NCBI GenBank assembly: GCA_023457435.1 | Contig: JAEWLS010000030.1 | Location: 177,628 to 241,627 of the forward strand | Length of the DNA stretch: 64,000 nt | Reading direction: 5' to 3' | From: Pseudomonadota bacterium | GTDB lineage: Bacteria > Pseudomonadota > Alphaproteobacteria > Rhizobiales > Rhizobiaceae | In this document: in pieces, positions 18,059-26,944 of the stretch | How the letters are laid out: every line of letters begins with the position of its first letter | How positions within the stretch are numbered: position 1 is the first letter of the stretch | Made by a program: the position numbers and the translations under genes | The notes under the pieces: model-generated | Database searches by the model: none | What the model was told of the DNA's origin: nothing | What the model saw: only the letters and a program-made list of their open reading frames with translations

Positions 18059-19000
18059 ATGCCGCTCAAGATCGCCGTCCAGATGGACCACGTCTCGTCG
18101 ATCAACATCGCCGGCGACACAACCTTCGCGATGTCCCTCGAAGCGCAGCGCCGCGGCCACAAGCTGTTCCACTACACCCCCGACCGGCTGGCGCAGGAGG
18201 GCAGCCGCGTGTTTGCCCGGATCGAGGAAATGACCCTGCGCGACGAGAAGGGCAATCACTTCACCCTCGGCGACATGGTGCGCACCGACCTGTCGGAAAT
18301 GGACGTGATCCTGCTCCGCCAGGACCCTCCGTTCGACATGAACTACATCACCACGACCCACATGCTGGAGCGCATCCATCCGCGTACGCTGGTGGTGAAC
18401 GATCCCGCCTGGGTGAGGAACAGCCCGGAGAAGATCTTCGTGACCGAGTTCCCGGATCTGATGCCGGAAACTCTGATCACGCGCAATCCCGCCGAGGTCG
18501 CCGCCTTCCGCAGGGAGCATCGCGACATCATCGTCAAGCCGCTCTACGGCAATGGCGGCGCCGGCATCTTCCACATGCGCGAGGACGACCGGAACCTGTC
18601 GTCGCTGCTCGAGATGTTCGGGCAGATGTTCCGCGAGCCCTTCATCGTCCAGCGCTATCTCAAGGAGGTGCGCAAGGGCGACAAGCGCATCATCCTGATC
18701 GACGGCGAGCCGGTCGGCGCGATCAACCGCGTTCCGGCCGACCATGACGCCCGGTCCAACATGCACGCCGGCGGGCGCGCCGAGGCGACCGAACTGACCG
18801 AGCGCGAGCGCGAGATCTGCGCGCGCATCGGACCATCGCTGCGCGAACGCGGCTTCATGTTCGTCGGCATCGATGTCATCGGCGACTATCTGACCGAGAT
18901 CAACGTCACGTCGCCCACTGGAGTTCGCGAAGTGAAACGCTTCGGCGGCGCCGATATCGCAGCTCTGTTCTGGGATGCGGTCGAGGCGAAGCGCAGCTGA
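18059..19000 (+). CDS. gshB: Glutathione synthetase
   Basis: The enzyme joins gamma-glutamylcysteine and glycine with ATP to make glutathione. The 313-residue protein starts MPLKIAVQMDHVSSINIAGD. It has LLRQDPPFDMNYI, the ATP-grasp KPLYGNGGAGIF loop, RVPADHDARSNMHAGG, and the Mg-binding EINVTSPTG. The ATG at 18059 follows AAAGGAG at the right distance. The frame is open upstream, but that part has no family similarity. Confidence 0.97.
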   Translation: MPLKIAVQMDHVSSINIAGDTTFAMSLEAQRRGHKLFHYTPDRLAQEGSRVFARIEEMTLRDEKGNHFTLGDMVRTDLSEMDVILLRQDPPFDMNYITTTHMLERIHPRTLVVNDPAWVRNSPEKIFVTEFPDLMPETLITRNPAEVAAFRREHRDIIVKPLYGNGGAGIFHMREDDRNLSSLLEMFGQMFREPFIVQRYLKEVRKGDKRIILIDGEPVGAINRVPADHDARSNMHAGGRAEATELTEREREICARIGPSLRERGFMFVGIDVIGDYLTEINVTSPTGVREVKRFGGADIAALFWDAVEAKRS

Positions 19001-19153
19001 GAACATCTGTTCCTTCCGCTGCAACCGCCCACAACCTTGCGACTCGCGAAAGTTGAGACTGTTCTCGAATTGTTCTTGAAGTTGCCGGGGCGCTGTGCTT
19101 CGTTGAGCCGTCTTCCCTAAGGGAGCCGCGCGGGACGGCGCGGAACAGGCGCA

Positions 19154-20686
19154 ATGGTCGCACGCGTACGAACTGTGGCGTTCCAGGGCATCGAAGCGGT
19201 GCCCGTCGATGTCCAGGTCATGATCGCGCCTGGCAAGATGAACATCCATATTGTCGGCCTGCCGGACAAGGCCGTCGCCGAGAGCCGGGAGCGGGTGCAG
19301 GCGGCGCTGCACGCATCGGGCCTCTCGCTGCCGGCCAAGAAGGTAACCGTCAATCTTGCCCCGGCGGACCTGCCCAAGGAGGGGAGCCACTACGACCTGC
19401 CGATTGCACTCGGTCTGATGGCCGCTCTCGGCGCCATCCCTGGCGACCAGCTCGAAAGCTATGTCGTGCTCGGCGAACTGTCGCTCGACGGGACGATCGC
19501 GCCCGTCGCCGGCGCCTTGCCTGCCGCTATCGGCGCCAACGGTGAGGGCAAGGGCCTCATCTGCCCGCATGCTTGCGGGCCGGAGGCGGCGTGGGCCGGA
19601 TCGGATGTCGATATTCTGGCGCCGCGCAGCCTGATCGCCATCGCCAACCATTTCCGCGGCACCCAGGTGCTGTCGCGCCCGGTCGCCGCCGTAAGACAGG
19701 CCGCCGCCGCCCTGCCGGACCTTGCCGACATCAAGGGCCAGGAAAGCGCCAAGCGGGCGCTGGAGATCGCTGCCGCCGGCGGCCACAACCTGCTTATGGT
19801 CGGGCCGCCCGGATCCGGCAAGTCGATGCTGGCGCAGCGCCTGCCGTCCATTCTTCCGCCGCTGTCGGCGCGCGAATTGCTCGAGGTTTCGATGATCGCC
19901 TCGATCGGCGGCGAGCTGGCCGACGGAAAGCTGTCCGACCGGCGCCCATTCCGCGCCCCGCATCATTCCGCGTCGATGGCGGCGATGGTCGGCGGCGGGC
20001 TGCGGGTGCGCCCGGGCGAAGTGTCGCTCGCCCACAATGGCGTGCTGTTCCTCGACGAATTTCCCGAGTTCCAGCCGGCGGTTCTCGATTCGCTGCGCCA
20101 GCCGCTCGAGAACGGGGAGGTGGTGATTGCGCGTGCCAACCATCGCGTGGCCTACCCGGCGCGTTTCCAGCTCGTCGCGGCGATGAATCCATGCCGCTGC
20201 GGCATGGCCGGTGAGCCCGGCTATCGATGCCTGCGCGGAGACCGGTGCCGGACCGACTATCAGGCGCGCATCTCTGGGCCGATGATGGATCGCATCGATC
20301 TACGCGTCGAGGTCCCCGCCGTCTCCGCCGTCGATCTGATCAGGCCCGCTTCATCCGAGGGGAGCGCGTCGGTCGCGGCTCGTGTCGGGCGGGCCCGCGA
20401 CATCCAGCGCGAGCGTCACGCCGCGCTTGGCCTTGCCGCCGGCGTCGCCAATGCGCATCTGCCGAACAGCGTGGTCGAGACCGTTGCCGCCATCGACGCG
20501 CCGGCGCTTGCGCTGCTGCGCGACGCTGCTGAGAAGTTCGGCTTTTCCGCCCGCGCCTATCATCGCGTGTTGAAGGTCGGCCGCACGCTCGCCGATCTGG
20601 ACGGCGCCGAGCGGCTTGCCCGCATCCACCTTGCCGAGGCGATCTCCTACCGCATGGCCGGCGAGCGGCTGGCGCGGGCGGCCTGA
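19154..20686 (+). CDS. comM: YifB/ComM-family Mg-chelatase-like AAA+ protein
   Basis: The 510-residue protein has an N-terminal Lon-protease-like fold (GLPDKAVAESRERVQAAL), a Walker A at 217-224 (GPPGSGKS), Walker B FLDEFPEF, and a C-terminal region with cysteines in MNPCRCG and YRCLRGDRC. In competent bacteria ComM is a hexameric helicase that drives branch migration during integration of transforming DNA. In many bacteria the gene is kept without known competence. Its stop codon lies inside a palindrome shared with the convergent nucleoside hydrolase. Confidence 0.94.
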   Translation: MVARVRTVAFQGIEAVPVDVQVMIAPGKMNIHIVGLPDKAVAESRERVQAALHASGLSLPAKKVTVNLAPADLPKEGSHYDLPIALGLMAALGAIPGDQLESYVVLGELSLDGTIAPVAGALPAAIGANGEGKGLICPHACGPEAAWAGSDVDILAPRSLIAIANHFRGTQVLSRPVAAVRQAAAALPDLADIKGQESAKRALEIAAAGGHNLLMVGPPGSGKSMLAQRLPSILPPLSARELLEVSMIASIGGELADGKLSDRRPFRAPHHSASMAAMVGGGLRVRPGEVSLAHNGVLFLDEFPEFQPAVLDSLRQPLENGEVVIARANHRVAYPARFQLVAAMNPCRCGMAGEPGYRCLRGDRCRTDYQARISGPMMDRIDLRVEVPAVSAVDLIRPASSEGSASVAARVGRARDIQRERHAALGLAAGVANAHLPNSVVETVAAIDAPALALLRDAAEKFGFSARAYHRVLKVGRTLADLDGAERLARIHLAEAISYRMAGERLARAA

Positions 20687-20698
20687 GGCAAGCCTCAG
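20683..20698. terminator. Palindrome spanning both convergent stop codons
   Basis: CTGAGGC-AA-GCCTCAG is a perfect 7-bp stem that includes the comM TGA and the stop of the nucleoside hydrolase on the opposite strand. It is a plausible compact two-way terminator, although no long T-run follows. Confidence 0.5.
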
Positions 20699-21636
20699 TT
20701 CAGCCGGCCGAGGCGCTCCGTGAGAAGAGCGAAGAAGCCGTCGGAATCGACGCCGCCGATGACGTGTGCGTTCTTTGGCCGCTTGGTCACGCCCCACCAG
20801 TCGACCACGGTCGCGCCCATCGTCAGTTCGGACACCGTCTCGATCGCAACGTTGACGTAGCGGCCGGTGAAGAGGTCGGGCTTGAGCAGATAGGCGATGA
20901 CGCAGGGGTCGTGCAGCGGCCCGCCATCCGTCCCGTACTTGTTCTCGTCGAATCGCTCGAAGAACTCGAGCATGTCGGCCGTAGCGATGCCGACCTTGGT
21001 GCCGAGGTGGCGAAACGCCTTCACGCGCTTGGCGGTGGTCAGCGCCTTGTGCGTCGCGTCGAGCGGTATCATGGTGATGGGCACGCCCGAGCCGAAGACA
21101 ATCTCCGCGGCATGCGGATCGACGTAGATGTTGAACTCGGCTGACGGCGTGACGTTACCGCCTTCGAAGTAGCCGCCGCCCATTAGCACGATTTCCGCTA
21201 TCTTCGGCACGATGCGCGGTTCGCGCACCATCGCCAGGGCGACATTGGTCAACGGGCCGAGCGGGCACAGCGTGACGCTGCCCTTCGGCTGCGCCATCAG
21301 CGTCTCGACGATGAAGTCTACACCGTACTGCGTCTGCAGCGGCATGGTCGGCTCGGGCAGCTGCGGACCGTTGAGCCCGGTTTTGCCGTGCACTTCCTCG
21401 GCGGTGACGAGTTGGCGCACCATTGGCCGGATCGCGCCGGCGAACACCTTCACTTCCGGGCGGCCGGCCAGCTCGCATATCTTGCGCGCATTCGTCTCGG
21501 TCAGCTTCAATGGCACGTTGCCGGCGACCGCGACGATGCCGAGGACGTCGAGTTCGGGGCTCGCCAGCGCGAGCAGGATCGCGACCGCGTCGTCCTGCCC
21601 CGGATCGGTGTCGATGATGATCTTGCGCGCGGTCAT
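20695..21636 (-). CDS. Inosine/uridine-preferring nucleoside hydrolase family protein
   Basis: The enzyme cleaves the N-glycosidic bond of ribonucleosides. The 313-residue product starts MTARKIIIDTDPGQDDA, the calcium-binding aspartate cluster of the IunH/RihA family. It also has GPLTNVALA, LMGGGYFEGGNVTPSAEFNIYVDPHAA and a later GPLHDPC with the fourth ligand region. The ATG at 21636 is preceded by GGAG. Base specificity cannot be read. It diverges from hsp20, and no permease is adjacent. Confidence 0.93.
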   Translation of the reverse strand: MTARKIIIDTDPGQDDAVAILLALASPELDVLGIVAVAGNVPLKLTETNARKICELAGRPEVKVFAGAIRPMVRQLVTAEEVHGKTGLNGPQLPEPTMPLQTQYGVDFIVETLMAQPKGSVTLCPLGPLTNVALAMVREPRIVPKIAEIVLMGGGYFEGGNVTPSAEFNIYVDPHAAEIVFGSGVPITMIPLDATHKALTTAKRVKAFRHLGTKVGIATADMLEFFERFDENKYGTDGGPLHDPCVIAYLLKPDLFTGRYVNVAIETVSELTMGATVVDWWGVTKRPKNAHVIGGVDSDGFFALLTERLGRLN

Positions 21637-21750
21637 TCCCACTCCGAATCGCCTGCTTGAACTCGTGAAACCGGGAGACCATATCAGGGCGGAAGGCGCC
21701 GATGCCAACCGGGTTTGCGCCGATACACGTCGCTCGTTGAGGACCGTGAC

Positions 21751-22176
21751 ATGACGCGCATGACGCCATTTTCGAACCCGCTTCTGCTCGGGTTCGACAG
21801 CATCGAGAAGACCCTCGAACGGGTCGCCAAGTCTGCGGACGGCTATCCACCCTACAACATCGAGCGGATGCGCGGCGACGAAGGGTCTGTCGACCGGCTT
21901 CGCATCACCCTGGCAGTGGCAGGCTTCGCCGAAGCCGACCTCGAAGTCACGACCGAGGAAAACCAGTTGGTCGTTCGCGGACGCCAGGCCGAGGACGGCG
22001 AACGTGAGTTCCTGCATCGCGGCATCGCCGCACGGCAGTTCCAGCGCACCTTCCTGCTTGCCGACGGCATGCGGGTGGTCGGGGCGGCGCTGAACAACGG
22101 ACTGTTGTCGATCGACCTGGACCGGCCGCAGCCCGAGAAGCTGGTACGGAAAATCAACATTCTGGTGAAAGAGTGA
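21751..22176 (+). CDS. Small heat-shock protein, Hsp20/IbpA type
   Basis: A 141-residue alpha-crystallin-domain chaperone. The start MTRMTPFSNPLLLGFDSIEKTLERV is typical of rhizobial HspA-type proteins. The core shows YNIERM, VAGFAEADLEV, VVRGRQAE, and the C-terminal GLLSIDL plus a short IxI-like NILVKE tail. The ATG at 21751 follows GAGG eight bases upstream; an in-frame start at 21715 is less likely. It is followed by a DUF1150 gene, as in many Rhizobiales. No obvious RNA thermometer was identified. Confidence 0.94.
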   Translation: MTRMTPFSNPLLLGFDSIEKTLERVAKSADGYPPYNIERMRGDEGSVDRLRITLAVAGFAEADLEVTTEENQLVVRGRQAEDGEREFLHRGIAARQFQRTFLLADGMRVVGAALNNGLLSIDLDRPQPEKLVRKINILVKE

Positions 22177-22260
22177 GCGTGCCCGGCTTCGGGCGCTCTG
22201 GAACCGAAGGCTCTGTCGCGGGTTGGTCACGGACGACTTCCTGCGCGAAAGGAGGCTGAC

Positions 22261-22515
22261 ATGACTGAGCATAGAGAAAACGTGGTGACTGAGGACGAGC
22301 TCGCCCATATCGGCGAGGGGGTCGTGGCCTACCTGCGCGAATTCGAATTCGATGACCTCAAGGACCGCTTTCCGGGCATGCCTGATATGGCGTCTGGCAC
22401 CCGTCTTTGGGCGGTCTTCGCTGCCGACGGCCGGCCGATCCTGCTGGCCGACGCGAGGGCGAGCGCTCTTGCCGGCGCGATGCAGAACGACCTGACGCCG
22501 GTCGGCGTTCATTGA
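22261..22515 (+). CDS. DUF1150 family protein
   Basis: An acidic 84-residue protein with VTEDELAHIGEGVVAYLREFEFDDL and a C-terminal GRPILLADARASALAGA, the two conserved blocks of DUF1150. Function is unknown. It sits 84 bp after the small heat-shock gene, a linkage that recurs in Rhizobiales and suggests a role in the stress response. An AAAGGAGG ribosome-binding site precedes the ATG. A strong hairpin directly after the stop ends the unit. Confidence 0.9.
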   Translation: MTEHRENVVTEDELAHIGEGVVAYLREFEFDDLKDRFPGMPDMASGTRLWAVFAADGRPILLADARASALAGAMQNDLTPVGVH

Positions 22516-22517
22516 CG

Positions 22518-22549
22518 GCGTGAAGCGCGCCTTTAGGCGCGCTTCACGC
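22518..22549. terminator. Strong two-way terminator hairpin
   Basis: The arms 22518-22531 and 22536-22549 are perfectly complementary over 14 bp (GCGTGAAGCGCGCC and its complement) with a TTTA loop. It lies between the DUF1150 stop and the stop of the convergent hydrolase gene, so it probably serves both. Confidence 0.8.
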
Positions 22550-22555
22550 TTAGCG

Positions 22556-24325
22556 TCATCCCTGACCGAACAGACGCGCGAGAGCCTTTTCGAGACGCGA
22601 CCGCTCCGTCGGGTCCGCAGTCGCCGGCATGATGAAGCGGTTCATGAAACTGCGAGCATCGGGGAAGGTCACGATGCTCGCCCTGCGCAGGAACGACAGG
22701 GTCGAAAGCAGCGCGTTGCCGTCGCACTCCTGCGGGACATACTCCCAGAAGTCTCCATTCTCGCCCTTCGTCCTGGTCATGCCGCAGCGCTCGTTGGGGC
22801 CTGCGTCGCGCCAGAACAGCGACAGTATGTCCGTCAGCGCTGAAGGGTTGTTCGCGTAGTAGCTGTGCATCAGCATGTCCTCGCCGATGCTGGTCATGTC
22901 GATCGAATCGACTACCGGGCTCGACAGGATGCGTGAGCCGCCCTGGCCGGCCCGCACCGCGTCGCCGTGCAGCTTGCGCGACACCGCCAGTGCCCAGTCC
23001 TTGTCGGAAGCGTAGAGGGTCAGCCGCTGGGCGATCGGCCGGATCGTCTTCGCCATCTCGGCGAAGAGACCGGCATCGAGGTCCGGCGCTGTGAACAGGA
23101 TCTGGTCGAACGCGGGCGGCTCGCCCTCGTGGCGCAGCGCGTAGAGCTCCAAGGCATCGGTCAGGGCGCGATTGCCCATCGAGTGTCCGATCAGATGGAT
23201 GCGCTTGGCGCCGGACTTCTGCACGACGTCTTCGAGGAACATCGACAGCCTGCGCCCGGACAGGTTCACCACCGCCGTATCCGCGATGTAGGAAAGCAGC
23301 GAGGCGCGCGACGGCCACGAGAAGAGAATTGGCGCACCGTCGAAGTTCATGTCGTAGGCCATTTGCGCGGTCCTCTGCGCGGCCTCGAAGAAGGGCACGT
23401 TGAACCCGTGCACGAAGACGAACGCGGAATCCGAGCCGGCATCGGCGAGCTGGCTGCGCATCGCGCCGAAGACGCCGTCGGCGTCGTCGGGTGTTACCGA
23501 TTGCAGCACCACGTGGCGGCCCGGGTCTTCACGGAAGGTCAGCGTCCAGATCGACGGCCGCTCGATGGCCCCGGGCGTGTGGCGCGGTGGTATCGAGACA
23601 ACGGCCGTGCCGAGTTCCAGCTCGCCCCGGTCGCCGCCGTAGAACTCGTTCGGATCGTCCTCCCCTGTGCGGGCGCGGTCGGTGGCGTAGTAGATCTTGA
23701 CCGACGTGAAGCCCTGCTCGGGATCGACGGCGAACGGGCCAGCGCGGTCGCTTGCATCGGCCGCTTCGCGGAAGCGGTCGACGGCGAACGTGGCTTGTTC
23801 CTCAGCGTCGCCGCCGACGCCCTGTGCCAGCTCTTCGAGGCGCGCGGCGACCGCCTCGCCACGCTCCCTGAGCCCGGCGGCGCTGAGCGCGGCGAGCGCG
23901 CGGGCAAGTGCCTCTGCTGCCTGGACCTTGTCGCCTGTGATCTCGAACGCGTCAGCCGCCTCCTCCAGCGGCGCGACGAGTTGCGGCGATGTCTCGCCGC
24001 CTTCCTCAGCCTCGAGGGCGGCCGCGACGGCGAGCCAGGCGCGCGCGGCTTCTGCCGTGCGCCCGGCCTGTTCGAGCACTTCGGCCTTGCGCTTCAGCAG
24101 GTCGTGCAGCAGGCGCGGATCCGCCGCGGCGGCGGGAAGTGCGCCCTCGATGATCGACAGCGCCTCGGCGATATCCCCTTCGGACACCGCCTCCTCGATC
24201 CGTACGCCGATCAGCAGGTCCGGCACCTGCGCCATCGCCGGTCCCGAGAGCATGCTGAGACCGAACACCAGCGACGCCACCCCGGCACGCGCGCTCGACC
24301 CCCAAGCAAACCTGAACGCCCGCAT
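22556..24325 (-). CDS. Exported alpha/beta hydrolase (DUF900 type)
   Basis: A 589-residue protein with an N-terminal signal peptide (about 1-32, ending GPAMAQ). A helical, alanine-rich region with repeat-like character follows at about 35-200, and a DUF900-type alpha/beta hydrolase domain at about 215-490. The domain begins VKIYYATDRARTGEDD, has VFVHGFNVPF, and carries the nucleophile elbow LIGHSMGNRA. It probably acts as a periplasmic serine esterase or lipase; the substrate is unknown. The helical N-terminal half could bind partners. A C-terminal extension of about 100 residues follows the hydrolase core. Confidence 0.82.
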   Translation of the reverse strand: MRAFRFAWGSSARAGVASLVFGLSMLSGPAMAQVPDLLIGVRIEEAVSEGDIAEALSIIEGALPAAAADPRLLHDLLKRKAEVLEQAGRTAEAARAWLAVAAALEAEEGGETSPQLVAPLEEAADAFEITGDKVQAAEALARALAALSAAGLRERGEAVAARLEELAQGVGGDAEEQATFAVDRFREAADASDRAGPFAVDPEQGFTSVKIYYATDRARTGEDDPNEFYGGDRGELELGTAVVSIPPRHTPGAIERPSIWTLTFREDPGRHVVLQSVTPDDADGVFGAMRSQLADAGSDSAFVFVHGFNVPFFEAAQRTAQMAYDMNFDGAPILFSWPSRASLLSYIADTAVVNLSGRRLSMFLEDVVQKSGAKRIHLIGHSMGNRALTDALELYALRHEGEPPAFDQILFTAPDLDAGLFAEMAKTIRPIAQRLTLYASDKDWALAVSRKLHGDAVRAGQGGSRILSSPVVDSIDMTSIGEDMLMHSYYANNPSALTDILSLFWRDAGPNERCGMTRTKGENGDFWEYVPQECDGNALLSTLSFLRRASIVTFPDARSFMNRFIMPATADPTERSRLEKALARLFGQG

Positions 24326-24553
24326 GGCCTTCCCTTCGAACTTTCCTGAACTTTGTCCAACGCTTGATCTGGCGCCGGCGGCGGCTCCGGAGCGAGGGTT
24401 AGGCCCCGCTCGCGGCAAAATATTGGACGCGGCTCGGGATTTTGTCCATCGGAACTCAGTGAGCCAATTGTGGCCGGGAGGCTCCCCGCGATTGAACGTT
24501 GATGCGCCGCGGGTCATCCGCTATGAACGGCTGCCGCCGCGTGCGGCACGGAT

Positions 24554-24630
24554 GCACCCGTAGCTCAGCTGGATAGAGTGCTGCCCTCCGAAGGCAGAGG
24601 TCACAGGTTCGAATCCTGTCGGGTGCGCCA
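24554..24630 (+). tRNA. tRNA-Arg (anticodon CCG)
   Basis: A complete cloverleaf: the acceptor arms GCACCCG (24554-24560) and CGGGTGC (24620-24626) pair fully. The anticodon stem CTGCC/GGCAG encloses CTCCGAA with anticodon CCG at 24588-24590. The T-arm ACAGG-TTCGAAT-CCTGT is canonical, and CCA is encoded at 24628-24630. It reads CGG codons. The accessory genes begin directly downstream, so it is a possible integration site. Confidence 0.97.
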
Positions 24631-25164
24631 AGACTGTTGCGAGCAGAGCTCGATCGCATCTTCTCCAAACTGCACGCTGGGAAGCGCCCATTTGAGGTTC
24701 TGAGTGTTGCGGCGCTCAACCTCAATGTTTGGAATGTTGATCTGTCGAATCCGAGCACGCGTCTCGATATTTGTAAGGCCGCCGACATGCCCCGCGTCGC
24801 TGGACACGCTGGACAACTGGCGTACTAGGCCCGCGTTGTTTTTTTTTGGCCGACGGCCAAGCGCATTCGGTACAGGGTCGGCGACCTCAACGCTTAGGTC
24901 GCTCAAAACGTCTTCGCCCCAACCTTTGCGTATCTGAACGGCTGATGCCGGTAACACGTCCCAACCGGACCCTTCTCGCTCCGCCGCACCCTTTATGCGT
25001 TCCCCTGAAGGTACGACCACCGGAACTCCCTATACCACGCATGACACCATTGTTCCTGAAAAGGGATATCAGAAAAACTTCAGAACAAAAGCAGCGGCTT
25101 ATCAGGACGCGGCGCGGCGCTGACCGGTACAAAACGTGATGTTGTGTTCGAGGATTGTTTGAGG
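24631..25164. other. Gene-poor, lower-GC stretch between tRNA-Arg and tpsB
   Basis: About 530 bp with visibly lower GC than the surroundings and a run of eight or nine T near 24837-24846 followed by GGCCGACGGCC. No convincing gene was found. Minus-strand frames are open through most of it, but they run into the tRNA and give the familiar false tRNA-overlap peptides. It may be a degraded remnant at the edge of an inserted segment. No second copy of the tRNA 3' end was noticed. Confidence 0.5.
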
Positions 25165-26934
25165 ATGTCGCCGCTGTTTCTTCGGCGCCCGTTCTGGCCG
25201 AGCATTTTGCTGTGCGTACTGCTGGCGTCCGACGGGTTCGCCCAGACAGCTTCGCAGGTCACACCTCCGACGGCTCGCCCAGAGCCACCCAGAACCGTCA
25301 CACCCGTCGCCATCCCTCAATTGTCGGGTCCTGAACTGCCGGAGGGTGCGGCAAGTTTGACGGTGCGCCTCTCCGCTGTGGAGATTGACGGTGGAGCTGT
25401 CCGCGGAAATCCGACGATCGAGGAAGCGCGCCGGGGTATTTCGAACGCGCTGTCTCGCAAGACGGTCACCGTGGGCGAGATATTCGCCGCAGCCCAGGCT
25501 CTCGAAGCGGCCTATGGCCGGGCCGGATACGTGCTGAATCGCGTCGCGGTTCCGGCACAGACGCTGGAGGATGACGGCACGCTGAGGGTCGTCGTCATCG
25601 AGGGCTTCATCGAGCGGCTGGAAACCCAGAACGTCCCGCTGCGGGTTAGGTCGCGGATCGAAGCGTTGCTCGGTGCGCTGATCGGGCAACGTCCCGTCCA
25701 GCTTTCCGTCATCGAGCGCGCTCTGATGCTCGCGGGAGACACGCCAGGCACGGAGCTCCGGTCGACCCTGGCGCAGGGTGAAAAGCCGGATGGCAGCGTG
25801 CTGATATTGGAAGCCCGGCACCAGGCCGTGACGGGCTCCCTGTCGATGGACAACGCGTCCGGTGCGGCTCTCGGTTCGGTGGCGACGGCGGCACTCCAGA
25901 TCAACTCCGCGCTCGGTCTCGGCGAACAGATATATCTTCAGGCATCGGGCTATCCCGATCCGTCAGGAAGCCGCGGCTTTTTTGGCGGACGGCCTACCAA
26001 CCGGCAGCTGGCGATCGGCGCCGTCGCTCCGCTGTGGCTCGACGGCCTCACAGCCAACGTCGAGTTCATGCGTTCCGACTCTGCGCCGAACCCGGTCGCC
26101 AACCAAGGCTTCTATTCGTCGTTCCAACGGCTTTCGGCCCGCCTCGCCTACGACCACGTGCGGTCGCGGTCCTTCAATCTCTCGACCCAGATCGCATTCG
26201 ATGCTCAGGAGGAGATGCTCTACGCACTGACGCCGGTCGAGACGGGGCTGTCGCTTGACAGGCTGAGGGTCCTGCGCGGGACCGCGAACCTCTCTGGATC
26301 GACCCCTTGGAACGGCTATGGCGCGATCCAGATCACAGGATCGCTGGGGCTGGACGTGCTCGGGGCGCGCAATGCAGCTTCGGCAACTGCCCTGCTGCCT
26401 CTTTCTCGGCAGGGGGCCGACGCCACCTTCCAAAAGCTGGAAGCCTCTTTGCAAATGCACCAGCCGCTCGGCACGGGCTTCTTTCTGGACCTCTACGCGC
26501 GCGGGCAGACATCGTTCGGGAAGCCGCTGCCGCGGGCCGAGCAGATGGGCCTCGTCTCGCCGACAGCGCTATCGGCGTTCGACGCCGGTGCATTCCAGGG
26601 CGACAGCGCCATCGCCGCGCGGGCTGAAGTCTCCTTCATCCACCAGCGGGGGCTCGGTGGGATAACGGCGACGGTGGCGCCCTATCTGTTCGGCAGCGTC
26701 GGCAAGATCTGGCTCATGCAACCAACCGCCGTCGAGCAAGCGGCGACCACGGCAGGCTCTTACGGAATAGGGCTGAGGATCGGTGCTGCACCCCATCCAC
26801 AGCATCGAGGTTCCGGAGGCTTCACCGGTCTGATCGACCAGGCGACCTTCACCTTGGAGCTGGGACGACAGTACCGCAACGACGGCCTTCCGCCTGGCCA
26901 TCGGCTCAGCGTCTCCGGCGCAATTCGTTTTTGA
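25165..26934 (+). CDS. Two-partner secretion outer-membrane transporter (TpsB, ShlB/FhaC/HecB family)
   Basis: The outer-membrane pore exports the adjacent TpsA exoprotein. The 589-residue protein has a signal peptide (about 1-27), a Pro/Thr-rich linker, POTRA-type sequence at about 55-165 (AAQALEAAYGRAGYVLNRV), and then a long beta-barrel ending in SVSGAIRF with a C-terminal aromatic. The loop-6 position that reads VRGY in many homologues reads LSAFDAGAFQGD here, a clade variant or a divergence. An in-frame GTG at 25144 exists, but the ATG at 25165 with TTCGAGG upstream fits better. The partner gene follows 10 bp later and is broken. Confidence 0.88.
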   Translation: MSPLFLRRPFWPSILLCVLLASDGFAQTASQVTPPTARPEPPRTVTPVAIPQLSGPELPEGAASLTVRLSAVEIDGGAVRGNPTIEEARRGISNALSRKTVTVGEIFAAAQALEAAYGRAGYVLNRVAVPAQTLEDDGTLRVVVIEGFIERLETQNVPLRVRSRIEALLGALIGQRPVQLSVIERALMLAGDTPGTELRSTLAQGEKPDGSVLILEARHQAVTGSLSMDNASGAALGSVATAALQINSALGLGEQIYLQASGYPDPSGSRGFFGGRPTNRQLAIGAVAPLWLDGLTANVEFMRSDSAPNPVANQGFYSSFQRLSARLAYDHVRSRSFNLSTQIAFDAQEEMLYALTPVETGLSLDRLRVLRGTANLSGSTPWNGYGAIQITGSLGLDVLGARNAASATALLPLSRQGADATFQKLEASLQMHQPLGTGFFLDLYARGQTSFGKPLPRAEQMGLVSPTALSAFDAGAFQGDSAIAARAEVSFIHQRGLGGITATVAPYLFGSVGKIWLMQPTAVEQAATTAGSYGIGLRIGAAPHPQHRGSGGFTGLIDQATFTLELGRQYRNDGLPPGHRLSVSGAIRF

Positions 26935-26944
26935 GGGAACGACC

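Noticed and set aside
21637..21750. ROSE-type RNA thermometer before hsp20.
   Set aside because: The leader is short, and I could not identify the paired U-rich anti-Shine-Dalgarno element by eye.
22556..24517. A start 64 codons upstream of the exported hydrolase.
   Set aside because: The extra region has no signal character, while MRAFRFAWGSSARAG begins a proper signal peptide.
24456..25020. Minus-strand frames running through the tRNA-Arg, with peptides such as RIRTCDLCLRRAALYPAELRV and WRTRQDSNL.
   Set aside because: These are the well-known false ORFs produced by translating a tRNA gene on the reverse strand; a real gene would not end inside an intact tRNA.
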